Part shown: positions 14,962-23,966 of the stretch, piece after piece
How the letters are laid out: each line of letters starts with the position of its first letter
How positions within the stretch are numbered: the first letter of the stretch is position 1
From: an uncultured Clostridia bacterium
GTDB lineage: Bacteria; Bacillota; Clostridia; TANB77; CAG-508
Direction of reading: 5' to 3'
Length of the DNA stretch: 58,774 bases
NCBI GenBank assembly: GCA_944393505.1
Contig: CALYAK010000001.1
Location: 1 to 58,774 of the forward strand
Translations under genes and position numbers: made by a program
The notes under the pieces: model-generated
The model's database searches: none
What the model saw: the letters and a program-made list of their open reading frames with translations, nothing else
Told to the model about the DNA's origin: nothing

Positions 14962-14973
14962 TTGGTTGCGGGG
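14962..14973. other. attR core in tRNA-fMet 3' end
   Basis: TTGGTTGCGGGG overlaps the last 11 bases of the tRNA gene (minus strand) and equals 36-47. Confidence 0.75.
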
Positions 14974-15038
14974 GATAGACTCGAACTATCGACCTTCGGG
15001 TTATGAGCCCGACGAGCTGCCAACTGCTCCACCCCGCG
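14963..15038 (-). tRNA. tRNA-fMet (CAT), initiator
   Basis: 76 nt with encoded CCA. The anticodon loop CTCATAA is held by a GGG/CCC anticodon stem, and position 1 C faces A at 72, both hallmarks of initiator tRNA. It is the insertion target of the element on its left. Confidence 0.96.
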
Positions 15039-15106
15039 ATATATTTTTTCTACCCATCTAGTATAAACCCTTAGAAGGATCTTTGTCAACCATTTTTTAT
15101 GATTAA

Positions 15107-15147
15107 TTGTAAGAAATTGAAAATTTTTGCTTTTTTCAATCCCTTAC
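15107..15147 (-). terminator. hairpin downstream of comEA-like gene
   Basis: TTGTAAG..ATTGAA pairs with TTCAAT..CTTACAA. There is no clear T run on the minus strand, so a terminator is only probable. Confidence 0.35.
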
Positions 15148-15184
15148 AATACAATATATGCAACTTTTCTCAATTTTATTCCTG

Positions 15185-15856
15185 TTATTTTACTTTAATT
15201 AGACTTTTGATCTGATTAAATTTGCTATCTCCGATCCCACTTACATTCTTGATATCTTCAATTGTTTGAAAATTCCCATTTTCTTTTCGATAATCAATGA
15301 TCTTTTGTGCTGTCGACTCCCCAATTCCCGGAAGTGTCATTAATTCTTCTTGATTCGCCCTATTAATATTGACCACTTTATTTGTTGTTTGTGTAGTTTC
15401 TTCCGCTTCTATCGATCCTTCTTGAATCACTTCCTCTCCACTTTCTTCACTTACATATTCTCCTGCATTCTCTCCTTCGTTTTTCTTGGGAATACGAACT
15501 TTCACACCATCTTCTAATACATAAGCCAAATTCAATTTTGACAAATCCGCATCATCTGTTGCACCACCTGCTTTTTCGATTGCATCAGCAATTCTTTCTC
15601 CTTCTTCTAACTTCACAATTCCCGGCTCTTTTACTTCTCCCGATACATGTACAATGATCATTTCTTCTTCCTCTGCTTCTTCTACCGTATTGGTACTTTC
15701 ATTGGTAACAATTCCATCTTCTGGTTGAAATACATCGACATTTTCTGGTTCACGAAAACGAAAATAGCAAAAAAGCCCAGTTAAAAGAAGTACAACAATA
15801 ATCACTATAACCAATTTTTTATTTTCTTTCATTTCACTTAAATCCATTTCTATCAC
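15185..15856 (-). CDS. comEA: ComEA-like helix-hairpin-helix DNA-binding protein
   Basis: About 220 residues. An N-terminal membrane helix (residues ~15-32), an acidic linker, a SLBB domain (IIVHVSGEVKEPGIVKLEEG; IADAIEKAGG) and a C-terminal double HhH domain (NINRANQEELMTLPGIGEST, then IEDIKNVSGIGDSKF). ComEA anchors at the outer face of the membrane and binds incoming double-stranded DNA for transformation. No comEC or comEB is next to it here; the partners are presumably elsewhere. Starts are GTG 15856 or ATG 15847. The insertion of the element into the neighbouring tRNA has not disturbed it. Confidence 0.92.
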   Translation of the reverse strand: MIEMDLSEMKENKKLVIVIIVVLLLTGLFCYFRFREPENVDVFQPEDGIVTNESTNTVEEAEEEEMIIVHVSGEVKEPGIVKLEEGERIADAIEKAGGATDDADLSKLNLAYVLEDGVKVRIPKKNEGENAGEYVSEESGEEVIQEGSIEAEETTQTTNKVVNINRANQEELMTLPGIGESTAQKIIDYRKENGNFQTIEDIKNVSGIGDSKFNQIKSLIKVK

Positions 15857-15973
15857 TCACTTTCTTATCTTTTTTTGAATCTTTCCCTTTCTAACTCTTG
15901 CAATCTTGTCCATTTTATTTTAAGATAATAGTTATGAAAAATGAAACACAAGATAGATTAAGGGAGTTATTTC

Positions 15974-17393
15974 ATGTTAAAACATTTTCGATATAGATTG
16001 ATTACATTACTTACCATCATTCTTTTGTTTTCTATGGTAAGTCCTATTTTTGCTGAAACCAACACCTCAGCTGATTCCAATATAGCAAGCACTACAACAA
16101 ATACAGAACTTGGCTTTGAGCTATATTCTCCACATATACTTCTCATGGAAGCATCCTCGCGGAAAAGTTTTATACGAGTACAATGCCAGAGATGTCATTT
16201 ATCCAGCGAGTACTACCAAAATCATGACCGCTATTTTAGCATTAGAAAATTGCCAACTATCCGATATTGCAACCGTTAGTCATAATGCTATTTTTTCTAT
16301 CCCACCAACTTATCAGATGGCAAATATTCAAGAGGGAGAACAATTAACCATTGAACAATTACTTCATGTACTTTTAATTCCATCTGCAAATGATGCAGCT
16401 GTTGTAATTGCAGAACATATTGCAGGATCCGTTGAAAACTTTGCAGAAATGATGAATCAAAAGGCACGAGAAATTGGCTGTGAAAATACGCATTTTGTTA
16501 ACCCAAATGGTGTTCATGATCCAAATCACACAACTACGACCTATGACATGGCTCTAATTGGAAGATATGCTATGCAGAATCCTACTTTTCGTAGTATTGT
16601 GAGTAAAACTCAATATACCCTTCCAGCAACGAATAAATATGATAAAGAAGATCGTGTTTTTCGAACCACCAATGAACTTTTAAGAGAAAATTATTCCAAA
16701 AGTGCTTCGAATTATTATTACGAATATTGTAATGGAATTAAAACAGGTTATACGAATGCAGCACAAAGTTGTATTGTTGCTAGTGCCAAAAAAGATGATC
16801 TTGAATTTATTGTTTCCATCATGGGAGCAACTCGTAATGATGATTATTTAAAAAGTAGAGAACTTGATTGTAAAAATCTTTTCGAATACGCTTTCAATAC
16901 TTATCAAGCTACCACACTTGTTTCGGAGAATGATGTTGTGACCAATATTTCTGTTGCAGGAGCTACTAGTGAGACAAAATCTTTAGATCTTTATGCCAAA
17001 GATTCTCTTTACGCAATTGTTGATGCAGATTCTCTAGGTCTTGAGACTTCTCCAGAAATCGCAATCGATCCTGACTTAGAAGCTCCTTTTTCAGAAGGAG
17101 AAACCGTTGGAACCGTTTCTTATACGATTGATGGGGTTCGCTATGAAACTGAACTTTTAGCCTCTCACACCGTTTATCGTATTGACTATATCAAAATTCT
17201 TCTTTATGTTTTACTAGCAATTTTCTTACTAATGGTCTTAACTGCGTTAAAAGAAAGTCGAAGAAAAAGAAAGAAAAAGAAAAAAACATCAAAACATGCT
17301 TATGAATCAAGAAAAAAAAGTAGCAGTAAAAATTCTGGTCGTCATTCCGGAGGCCAATATCGATATATGCAGTTAAATACTTATGAAGAATAA
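15974..17393 (+). pseudogene. D-alanyl-D-alanine carboxypeptidase, +1 frameshift
   Basis: A penicillin-binding-protein-5-type D,D-carboxypeptidase that trims peptidoglycan stem peptides. The first frame (15974 on) gives a signal peptide (LITLLTIILLFSMVSPIFA) and runs to LMEASS; the second frame begins with GKVLYEYNARDVIYPAS. The join is at 16161-16163, where one extra base in CCTCGCGG breaks the reading. After it everything is intact: STTK (catalytic Ser/Lys), SAN, KTG, a C-terminal beta-domain, a membrane helix near the end and a Lys/Arg-rich tail. Either a sequence error, a young mutation, or (less likely) a programmed shift at the rare CGG codon. The start has GGGAG upstream. Confidence 0.85.
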
Positions 17394-17397
17394 GAAA

Positions 17398-17436
17398 AGG
17401 AGTACAATTTACTAGAAATTGTGCTCCTTTTTTTGC
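17398..17436. terminator. bidirectional terminator
   Basis: AAGGAGTACAATTT pairs with AAATTGTGCTCCTT, T run on both strands, between convergent genes. Confidence 0.85.
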
Positions 17437-17441
17437 TTCTT

Positions 17442-18902
17442 CTATTCGTTCGTTTTGGTAGTAGTATTGGTGGTACGATTTGTGTTGGTATTGGTAGTCG
17501 TATTTGTATTCGTGGTTGTATTGGTAACCGTATTCGTTTTGTTATTTTCGCTTGTTGTTGTGTTCGTTGAACCTTCTGTTTTGTTTGTTGATGTAGTATC
17601 ACGATTAGTATTTGTATTCGTATTAGTTGTGGTATTATTTCTACTACTTGTTGTATTTGTCTTTTTTGTGCTTGATCCCGAACTAGTAGTATTTGTACTC
17701 TTTGTAGTATTCGTGTTTTTGTTTGTTGTAGATGTCGTTGATGATAATCCATTTTGGATTGGTGTTTGAATTGCATCTTCTCCAAATAGTCTTGTAATTA
17801 CCTCTGTTGCCTCTTCTTTATCTACAAGATATACCCAAACTTTATTGCATAATTCTGGTGTGCCTGGTAATACATCTGTTACTAGATTCTCTGTATTAAA
17901 ATCTACAGCATATGGAACATAGTCTTTTAATGTATTAAAATCTAAGTTGGTTTCGATACTCGTTGCTGCAATATCAATGAATTTATTGATATTCAACACG
18001 TTCGATATGGTAAAGAATTGTTGAAATGCTGCTTGGATAAATTCTCTTTGTGTTCTCATTCTTCCAATATCTTGATCTCCATATTCTATGCTATACGATG
18101 ATCCATCATTATTATGACGGAAACGAAGTACCTGTTCTGCCTGATCACCATTTAATTTTTGCAATCCTGCTTTTAAATGGATGTGCAAATCTTGTGAGTC
18201 ATCATCATAATCCATATCGATTGGAACGTTGAATTCAACTCCGCCCATCGCATCTACTAATTTTACTAGGGCATCCGTATCAACTACTACATAATAGGTT
18301 AATTCCATTCCCGTTACTCGGTTAATAGCTGCTAATGTCTTGTCCACGCCAAGTTGATAGCGAGAGTTAATTTTATCCGATGCTCTTGCTCGACTTGTAT
18401 TCGTTCCAATAAAGGTATCTCTTGGTACAGAAAGCATGGATGCTTGTTGGGTTTTCGGATCATAAGAACATACCATAATGGTATCTGTCATAAAATCACT
18501 TTTTCCTAATAACAAGAAACGAAGTGGTGGTAAATCTTTTAATTTTTGCTCGTCTTTTCCTCCCACTACGGTAACAACGGTACCTTTCAAGCCTCCTCCG
18601 TTTTTCCAAACGTTATATCCAAAGACGCCTCCTACTAGTAATAAAATAAAGAGAATCACAAGAATTACTTTCGTTCTTGTTTTTATTTTCTTTTTCTTCT
18701 TCCCTGTGGTTTCTTCTTTCTTTCCTTTTTTGGCTTTTTTCTTATCCTTGCCTTCCACTTGGCTTTTTTCTCCTTTGTTTTTCTTTTTCTCTAGCATTTC
18801 ATCTAGGTTAACTTCTTCTATATCTAAATCTATTTTCTTCTGACTTGCTTTTTGATTACTTTTCTTTTTCTTGCTTTTATCTGCATGTTTTTCTTCTTTC
18901 AA
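17442..18902 (-). CDS. LytR-CpsA-Psr (LCP) family glycopolymer transferase
   Basis: 486 residues. A long Lys-rich cytoplasmic N-terminus (1-75), one membrane helix (~78-96), and the LCP domain (~125-345): SDFMTDTIMVCSYDP, the lipid-binding SVPRDTFIG with Arg and Asp, SDKINSRYQLG, VDAMGGVEFNVP, LRFRHNN and RMRTQREF. LCP enzymes attach teichoic acids or capsule to peptidoglycan. The last ~95 residues are almost only Thr, Asn, Ser and Lys, repeating TNTNTT; this is a surface spacer or wall-spanning tail and uncommon at this length. Start is TTG with AGGGGTGA 6 bp upstream. Shares a bidirectional terminator with the carboxypeptidase. Confidence 0.92.
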   Translation of the reverse strand: MKEEKHADKSKKKKSNQKASQKKIDLDIEEVNLDEMLEKKKNKGEKSQVEGKDKKKAKKGKKEETTGKKKKKIKTRTKVILVILFILLLVGGVFGYNVWKNGGGLKGTVVTVVGGKDEQKLKDLPPLRFLLLGKSDFMTDTIMVCSYDPKTQQASMLSVPRDTFIGTNTSRARASDKINSRYQLGVDKTLAAINRVTGMELTYYVVVDTDALVKLVDAMGGVEFNVPIDMDYDDDSQDLHIHLKAGLQKLNGDQAEQVLRFRHNNDGSSYSIEYGDQDIGRMRTQREFIQAAFQQFFTISNVLNINKFIDIAATSIETNLDFNTLKDYVPYAVDFNTENLVTDVLPGTPELCNKVWVYLVDKEEATEVITRLFGEDAIQTPIQNGLSSTTSTTNKNTNTTKSTNTTSSGSSTKKTNTTSSRNNTTTNTNTNTNRDTTSTNKTEGSTNTTTSENNKTNTVTNTTTNTNTTTNTNTNRTTNTTTKTNE

Positions 18903-19013
18903 ACAAGGTCACCCCTATAATCTATTTTATAGTAAGAGTATACCAAAAAGAAAATGTAATAGCAATGAAATACTACTACATTTTCATAAAATTTCCGATT
19001 TTTCAATCAAACA

Positions 19014-19682
19014 CTAAAAAATTAATTTTAGAATGATATTATTGTTATAAATGTTGCTACCAATTGCGGATTGATTTACTGCTGATAGAATTTCTGCTGA
19101 ATCAATCATTGGAGAGATAAAGGATAGGATAGCAAATCCAATATATACAATTACTAATCCTTCTAATAATCCATAGATGATTCCACCGGCTTTATCCATC
19201 TGTTTAATAACTGGTAGTTTTACTAATAATTCTAATAAAGATTTTGCAAAGATTAAGATAATGCGAGCTAGGATAAATACCAAAATCCAAGTTCCAGCAT
19301 TTACAATAATATCTGCTACATTTTTAGCTGCTTCTCTTGCTGCCTCTTGAGCGGTTCCATTTCCCTCAGCTACCATTTCTTGAATGTATTCTGTCATTGC
19401 ATCTGGCATATTGGAGCTTTCTTCCACATTTCCTTCAATGTTTGTACTAACACCGTCAACTACTCCAACCATTTTCTCTTCAATTGCACTTTGAATGTTA
19501 TCATCAATTCTTGTGTGATTAATTACTAATAGAGAAATTGGTTTGAATAGAATAAATGCAATCACAATTGCTAATACAAAGGATACGATTTTTAATAAGA
19601 CTTTCGTTAATCCTCTTACATACCCTAAAATCGTACATAAGGCAATAATTCCTACAATAATAAGATCTACAATAATCGCCAT
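19014..19682 (-). CDS. CvpA family membrane protein
   Basis: 222 residues with four predicted membrane helices (about 5-22, 28-50, 125-148, 165-190) and the opening VDLIIVGIIALCTILGYVRG, which matches the CvpA signature (D..I......GY.RG). The family was first linked to colicin V export in E. coli; in Firmicutes the role is unclear. A GGAGGG site is 5-7 bp before ATG. It lies 14 bp downstream of the DUF5711-like gene, so the two are co-transcribed. Confidence 0.88.
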   Translation of the reverse strand: MAIIVDLIIVGIIALCTILGYVRGLTKVLLKIVSFVLAIVIAFILFKPISLLVINHTRIDDNIQSAIEEKMVGVVDGVSTNIEGNVEESSNMPDAMTEYIQEMVAEGNGTAQEAAREAAKNVADIIVNAGTWILVFILARIILIFAKSLLELLVKLPVIKQMDKAGGIIYGLLEGLVIVYIGFAILSFISPMIDSAEILSAVNQSAIGSNIYNNNIILKLIF

Positions 19683-19696
19683 AACTTTCCCTCCTT

Positions 19697-21271
19697 TTAT
19701 AAATTAATAATTTCAACTTGGTCGCGGTAAACGATTCCTGCAATATTACCATTTACCACAATCTCTTTAATTGCTTTTGAAGTGGTATAACGTTTTGAAA
19801 CCCAACCACTATCAGTTAAAAATTCGACTTCGGATCCTAGATTCAAAACAATGGTATTTCCACTGGCTACAGTACTTTTCGCAATTCCATCTACCGTATG
19901 TACTGTTTTTTTCTTACTCGAAGTATTCATGATTTCTAATACAGTATTGGCTTTAAATAATCCAGCAGACTTTTCTTGTACAAGATAAGCCGCATTATTT
20001 AAGTTAATATCAGCAAAATTTGTATTTCCTTCTTCATCCTTTAATCTCATTAATTCTTCATCAGCATCTAGCGTTGTTAAATGAATCGAATTATCATACA
20101 TACAAATCAATCTACCTCTTGATTGATAAGCAATATCTACGATTAAATTTCCTGCATCTGCTCGATAAGTAGAAACAATCGAGTCATTTGGACTACTCTG
20201 TGCCTTTTCAATTTCAACCATTTTAATAATTGACTGAATTTGTGTTCCTGTTGTATCAATCTCCGCAATACCTAAATATTGATTATCTTCTGAAAGAGCG
20301 ATATCAGCAACCGATGTTGTTGCTAAATAGATTTTGAATAATTCTTTTCCTTTTTCATCATAAACCGCTACAATGGATTTATAGGATGTCCCAGTAATAA
20401 CAATCGCAGAATATCCATTTCGATTTACTGTCACTCTTGCAATATTTCCTTCAATATCATTTTCCCAAGCAACATTTGTATGGTCCACTAAATATAGCTT
20501 TTGACTATTTTTTTCTCCTATTACGAGATATCTTCCATTAGTTGCATAAATAGGATCATTCACTTTTAATTCAATTTCTGCTGATAGATTTCCTATCGCA
20601 TTATACACTTTTAAATTGTTCTCAGCTAACACAGAAAGCATTCCGTTATAGGCAATTACTTTTGGATTTTCACTTGCATCGAGTGGAATAGAAATTAGAT
20701 CTTCGGATTGTTTATTTTTTCGAAATACATATTCATCTACATTTTCTTGAAAGGTTTCATTGGTGAAATAAAGAGAAACTAGAATCACTCCAATGAAGCA
20801 AAGAATTCCAACTAAAATCCCCCATTTTTTCTTGCTTTTTTTCGGCGTTTTGGGAATTTGTTTGATCTTATCTGATTCTACATGAGCTTGCTTCTGTACA
20901 CTTTTCTTTTTTGGCTTTTTAGGTTTCTTTTCTACTATTTTTTCTGGTTCTTTCGCAGTTTCTTCTCCTAGGAATTCTTCATTTTCTTCTTCCTCAACCA
21001 ATCCCTGTATCGTAAAATCTAATTCTTCCGGATTTTCTTCTTGCACTTCTTGCTTTTTCTTTTCAGATTTTTGCGAAAAATCTACCTGACTAATTTTTCC
21101 AGAAGTTTTTGTTTGCTCTTTTTTCTTCTTTTTCTTTTTTGCTTCTTTTTCCGCTCTTAATCGTTTTTCTTGTTCAATTCTTGCTTCTTCTTCCTTTTGC
21201 CCAATAAACTCGATTTCAATTTTGGGAGGAACATTCGCTTGCTTTTTCTTTTTTTGTTTTTTCTCTTTCAT
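19697..21271 (-). CDS. DUF5711-like membrane-anchored propeller protein
   Basis: About 524 residues. A very Lys/Glu-rich cytoplasmic region (1-155), one membrane helix (~150-172: WGILVGILCFIGVILVSLYF), then an extracytoplasmic beta-rich region of repeated blades (VIAYNGMLSVLAENNLKVYN; YLVIGEKNSQKLYLVDHTN; IALSEDNQYLGIAEID), fitting DUF5711. Function unknown; structural or sensory roles at the wall are possible. ATG 21271 is chosen because AAGGTGAT precedes it; an upstream ATG at 21301 has no good site. The acidic/basic N-terminus resembles that of the LCP protein nearby. Confidence 0.75.
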   Translation of the reverse strand: MKEKKQKKKKQANVPPKIEIEFIGQKEEEARIEQEKRLRAEKEAKKKKKKKEQTKTSGKISQVDFSQKSEKKKQEVQEENPEELDFTIQGLVEEEENEEFLGEETAKEPEKIVEKKPKKPKKKSVQKQAHVESDKIKQIPKTPKKSKKKWGILVGILCFIGVILVSLYFTNETFQENVDEYVFRKNKQSEDLISIPLDASENPKVIAYNGMLSVLAENNLKVYNAIGNLSAEIELKVNDPIYATNGRYLVIGEKNSQKLYLVDHTNVAWENDIEGNIARVTVNRNGYSAIVITGTSYKSIVAVYDEKGKELFKIYLATTSVADIALSEDNQYLGIAEIDTTGTQIQSIIKMVEIEKAQSSPNDSIVSTYRADAGNLIVDIAYQSRGRLICMYDNSIHLTTLDADEELMRLKDEEGNTNFADINLNNAAYLVQEKSAGLFKANTVLEIMNTSSKKKTVHTVDGIAKSTVASGNTIVLNLGSEVEFLTDSGWVSKRYTTSKAIKEIVVNGNIAGIVYRDQVEIINL

Positions 21272-21348
21272 TTCATCACCTTCTTTTGTGGAAATTTCCA
21301 TTTTTTTCTTTTGCTTTCCGTCCTCATTTTCTTCTAATTATGTATAAT

Positions 21349-22422
21349 TTATACTATTTTTGCTTTTTTTTCAATAGTTTCCTTACATTTATATCGAATC
21401 AAATTTACAATTTGAACAATTCCAAAAACGCCTAATAATGGATATAGCTTTTCGACTAAGTTAGAAAAGCCAATAAAAGAAACAAATACAGAACTAATAC
21501 ATACTATTTTTAATACAAGATTATAGGATTTACCTTGTAAAACCGGCAAGTTTTCTAATAAGCTAAAACAAATTGCGATCGCCGATGTATAAATTGAAAT
21601 TCCAATCATCAGTCCATAGATAGTTGGGTACCAGCTTCCATAGTATCTTGCAATTCTTACAACTGGGATGTCATTTTGATAATCTTCGATCGTTCCAATG
21701 GATAAAATTCGAAAAATACAGACTGCTAAAATCGCAACTAGCCAAGCTGAAAGAAGAGCTACTCGAAAATTTCGATTTTTTTCCTTGTCTTTTTTGAGTC
21801 CAATTAATACCGGAATTAATAAAATACAGTTATAGCTTGCATAAAGAATCGCATAAATCACCATTTGTATGAAATTCGAATTTTCACCAAGTGAATTTCC
21901 AAAAAATCCGGAAAATTGCATCCCGTTATCCACATTTTTTACTCCCATGTGGATCATGCATAAAATTAAAAGTGGAATAACAATCTGGTTTGCTTTTTCA
22001 ATTCCTTTCATGGATCGTTTGCAAGTGATATAGGTACAAAAACTAATGATCGATGCACCAATAAAAGTAGGAATCTGAAATTCTTGATTCATATATGCCC
22101 CAAATCCAGATACCATGATAAAGAATTCAATTAAAATAAAGAGGTTGATAAAACTGTTGAGTCCGTCAATAATTTTACGGTTTTTCGAAGGAAATATTTC
22201 TTGTAAAAACTCTTTATAATTGCGAATCTCTTTGTTTTGGTTTTTCTTCCAATCAATCACACGAAAACATTTTAACATAACATAGAAAAACAAAAATGCT
22301 GCTATTCCAATTCCTAAAATTCCAATTTCTCCATATTGATAAAAAAACAAATAAATTTCTTTTCCAGATGCAAATCCTGCACCAATTAAGCAACCAATAA
22401 TAACCCAGACTGTTTGAAACAT
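21349..22422 (-). CDS. YkvI-like membrane transporter
   Basis: 357 residues, about ten membrane helices. The first helix contains IGAGFASGKE, the signature of the YkvI group in the LeuT-fold superfamily, where the unwound helix binds sodium and substrate. Substrate unknown. The ribosome site AGGAGG is 5 bp before ATG but lies inside a hairpin (22429-22458). Located downstream of the GldG gene and upstream of the DUF5711-like gene. Confidence 0.82.
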   Translation of the reverse strand: MFQTVWVIIGCLIGAGFASGKEIYLFFYQYGEIGILGIGIAAFLFFYVMLKCFRVIDWKKNQNKEIRNYKEFLQEIFPSKNRKIIDGLNSFINLFILIEFFIMVSGFGAYMNQEFQIPTFIGASIISFCTYITCKRSMKGIEKANQIVIPLLILCMIHMGVKNVDNGMQFSGFFGNSLGENSNFIQMVIYAILYASYNCILLIPVLIGLKKDKEKNRNFRVALLSAWLVAILAVCIFRILSIGTIEDYQNDIPVVRIARYYGSWYPTIYGLMIGISIYTSAIAICFSLLENLPVLQGKSYNLVLKIVCISSVFVSFIGFSNLVEKLYPLLGVFGIVQIVNLIRYKCKETIEKKAKIV

Positions 22423-22428
22423 AAAAAC

Positions 22429-22458
22429 CTCCTCATAGCATTAATAATCTATGAGGAG
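22429..22458 (-). promoter_or_regulatory. hairpin covering the ykvI-like ribosome site
   Basis: CTCCTCATAG and CTATGAGGAG (10-bp perfect stem) hold the AGGAGG of the next gene; five Ts follow and then the ATG. It works as a terminator for the upstream operon and as an RBS-masking switch. Confidence 0.7.
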
Positions 22459-22473
22459 ATTTCAAAAATATTA

Positions 22474-23952
22474 TTATTTCTTTCTACGACGTACTTGCCA
22501 AATAATAATACCTGCAATTACGATTACAAGTGGAATAATAAAGATAATCGCTAAAACAACGTTGTTTTGGAATTCGGTTGGTGTATAAGTTACTGATTCA
22601 TAATTCTTACGAATTCGAATTTGATCTTCTTTTTCTTCCGAATATGCAACAGAATTTAATAACAAGTCTTTGTTATTATAAACCGTAGCAATTGTAATAT
22701 ATTGTGATCCAGATGTAATTTGAGCATCTGTTACGAAAAGGTTATTGGCAAATGCAATTAATTTCGATGTTTTTGTTTCTTCTGAATTTTCAGCATCTTC
22801 CGATTCCTCTCCAGAAGATAGATCTTTGGTAAAGGTAGCTCCTACTGTATAAGTTCCAACTTCATCTGATCCTTGTGCTCTTGCAGAAGTAATTGTAAAG
22901 TCTGTACGATAAAAAGCTGTTTCGGATGTTGTTAAAAATTCATCTACAGTTACATTTAATTCTTCTAATTTCTCACTACTTTCAATATTTAATTTTCCAG
23001 AAGAAGCAAATAGTACAAGTCCAGAAGATGAAAGATCTTCAGTAATCGTTGTATAAGAGATATTTGGTAAAATTAATTGTGGATTTTCCATAATCATGCG
23101 ATTAGCATCTTGTTCCATTACCATTCCAGAAGCAAAACTTACACCATATAAATCCAAGATTTTTTGTGCATTTGGAAGCTCTAATTCATTGATGGATGGA
23201 TCTTGCATCCATATGATATTTCCTCCACGATTAATGTAGTTTGTTAATTTTTCTACTTCTGTATCATAGAAATCTAAAATTGGTGTTGCAATAATAATGG
23301 TTTGACAATCTTCTGGTATATCCATTGCCATCAAATTCAAATCTGCAATTTCCATTACTTCATTTTGAATATAGGCTGCAATTGTCATCATTTCACTTGA
23401 TATTGAATATTCATTGTGTCCTGTCAAGAAATAGATTGTTGGTTTTTCATCACTTGTTACATCTAATACTGCATTCGTTATTTTTTGCTCTGAAATATCG
23501 ATCGTATTCCAACTAGTTGTATCATAAGTATATAGATCATAATAAGTTAAGATTTTTTCTCGTTCTCCCGATCTTACAATAATTACTTGTGTTGCATCAT
23601 CTTCAATTCCATACGTTTGCGCAATGTCTGCTCTTTCTGAAGCTAGCATTGTTTCAAATTGTATTTTTTCATTTGTCTCATGATATTGTTTTGCCAAATT
23701 GATGACTAAGTCGTCATCGGTATAATTGACAAAATAAATGGAAACATCTTTTTCAATATCTTTCATTAAGTTTTTGGATTCATCAGAAAGGGTATAAATT
23801 TGTTCTTTGGTAAAATCCCAGTTGCTAATTTCGATCGTTGCAACCCACATGTTTAGTGCGATAAAAGCAAGTACTAGAATTGCAACTAACAAAGTGGTAA
23901 GTACTGTATCTCTTAGCCATTTTTTCTTAATCACTTCAATTATTTTCTTCAC
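22474..23952 (-). CDS. GldG-type ABC transporter auxiliary protein
   Basis: 492 residues. An N-terminal membrane helix (~15-37), a large extracytoplasmic ABC_transp_aux domain (IYTLSDESKNLMKDIEKDVSIYF; PTIYFLTGHNEYSI; NYINRGGNIIWMQDPSI) and a C-terminal helix followed by RRRKK. In gliding bacteria GldG partners GldA and GldF, but in Firmicutes the trio is a general exporter of unknown cargo. It is 14 bp after the GldF-like permease and completes the three-gene operon. Confidence 0.87.
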   Translation of the reverse strand: MKKIIEVIKKKWLRDTVLTTLLVAILVLAFIALNMWVATIEISNWDFTKEQIYTLSDESKNLMKDIEKDVSIYFVNYTDDDLVINLAKQYHETNEKIQFETMLASERADIAQTYGIEDDATQVIIVRSGEREKILTYYDLYTYDTTSWNTIDISEQKITNAVLDVTSDEKPTIYFLTGHNEYSISSEMMTIAAYIQNEVMEIADLNLMAMDIPEDCQTIIIATPILDFYDTEVEKLTNYINRGGNIIWMQDPSINELELPNAQKILDLYGVSFASGMVMEQDANRMIMENPQLILPNISYTTITEDLSSSGLVLFASSGKLNIESSEKLEELNVTVDEFLTTSETAFYRTDFTITSARAQGSDEVGTYTVGATFTKDLSSGEESEDAENSEETKTSKLIAFANNLFVTDAQITSGSQYITIATVYNNKDLLLNSVAYSEEKEDQIRIRKNYESVTYTPTEFQNNVVLAIIFIIPLVIVIAGIIIWQVRRRKK

Positions 23953-23966
23953 GTTTCTTCTCCTTC

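Larger units (their letters stand above)
36..14973. mobile_element. integrative mobilizable element in tRNA-fMet
   Basis: The element is bounded by a 12-bp direct repeat that is the reverse complement of the tRNA-fMet 3' end. A tyrosine integrase lies next to the intact tRNA and a MobV relaxase with oriT lies next to the other end. No VirB4, VirD4/FtsK coupling protein or other transfer genes are seen, so it fits an IME rather than a self-transmissible ICE. The DNA is visibly more AT-rich than the chromosome to the right and has A>T, G>C bias on the + strand, opposite to the neighbouring chromosome. Insertion leaves the tRNA complete because the 12-bp copy restores its CCA end. Boundaries are inferred from one repeat pair only; position 1-35 is taken as chromosome. 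Confidence 0.85.

Noticed and set aside
16150..16170. Programmed +1 frameshift as the main explanation
   Set aside because: No known slippery motif or stimulatory structure; a mutation or sequencing error is simpler. Kept only as a minor option.
17419..17785. Val/Phe-rich and Gln/Arg-rich frames over the LCP tail
   Set aside because: They come from the simple repeat of the Thr/Asn tail read in other frames.
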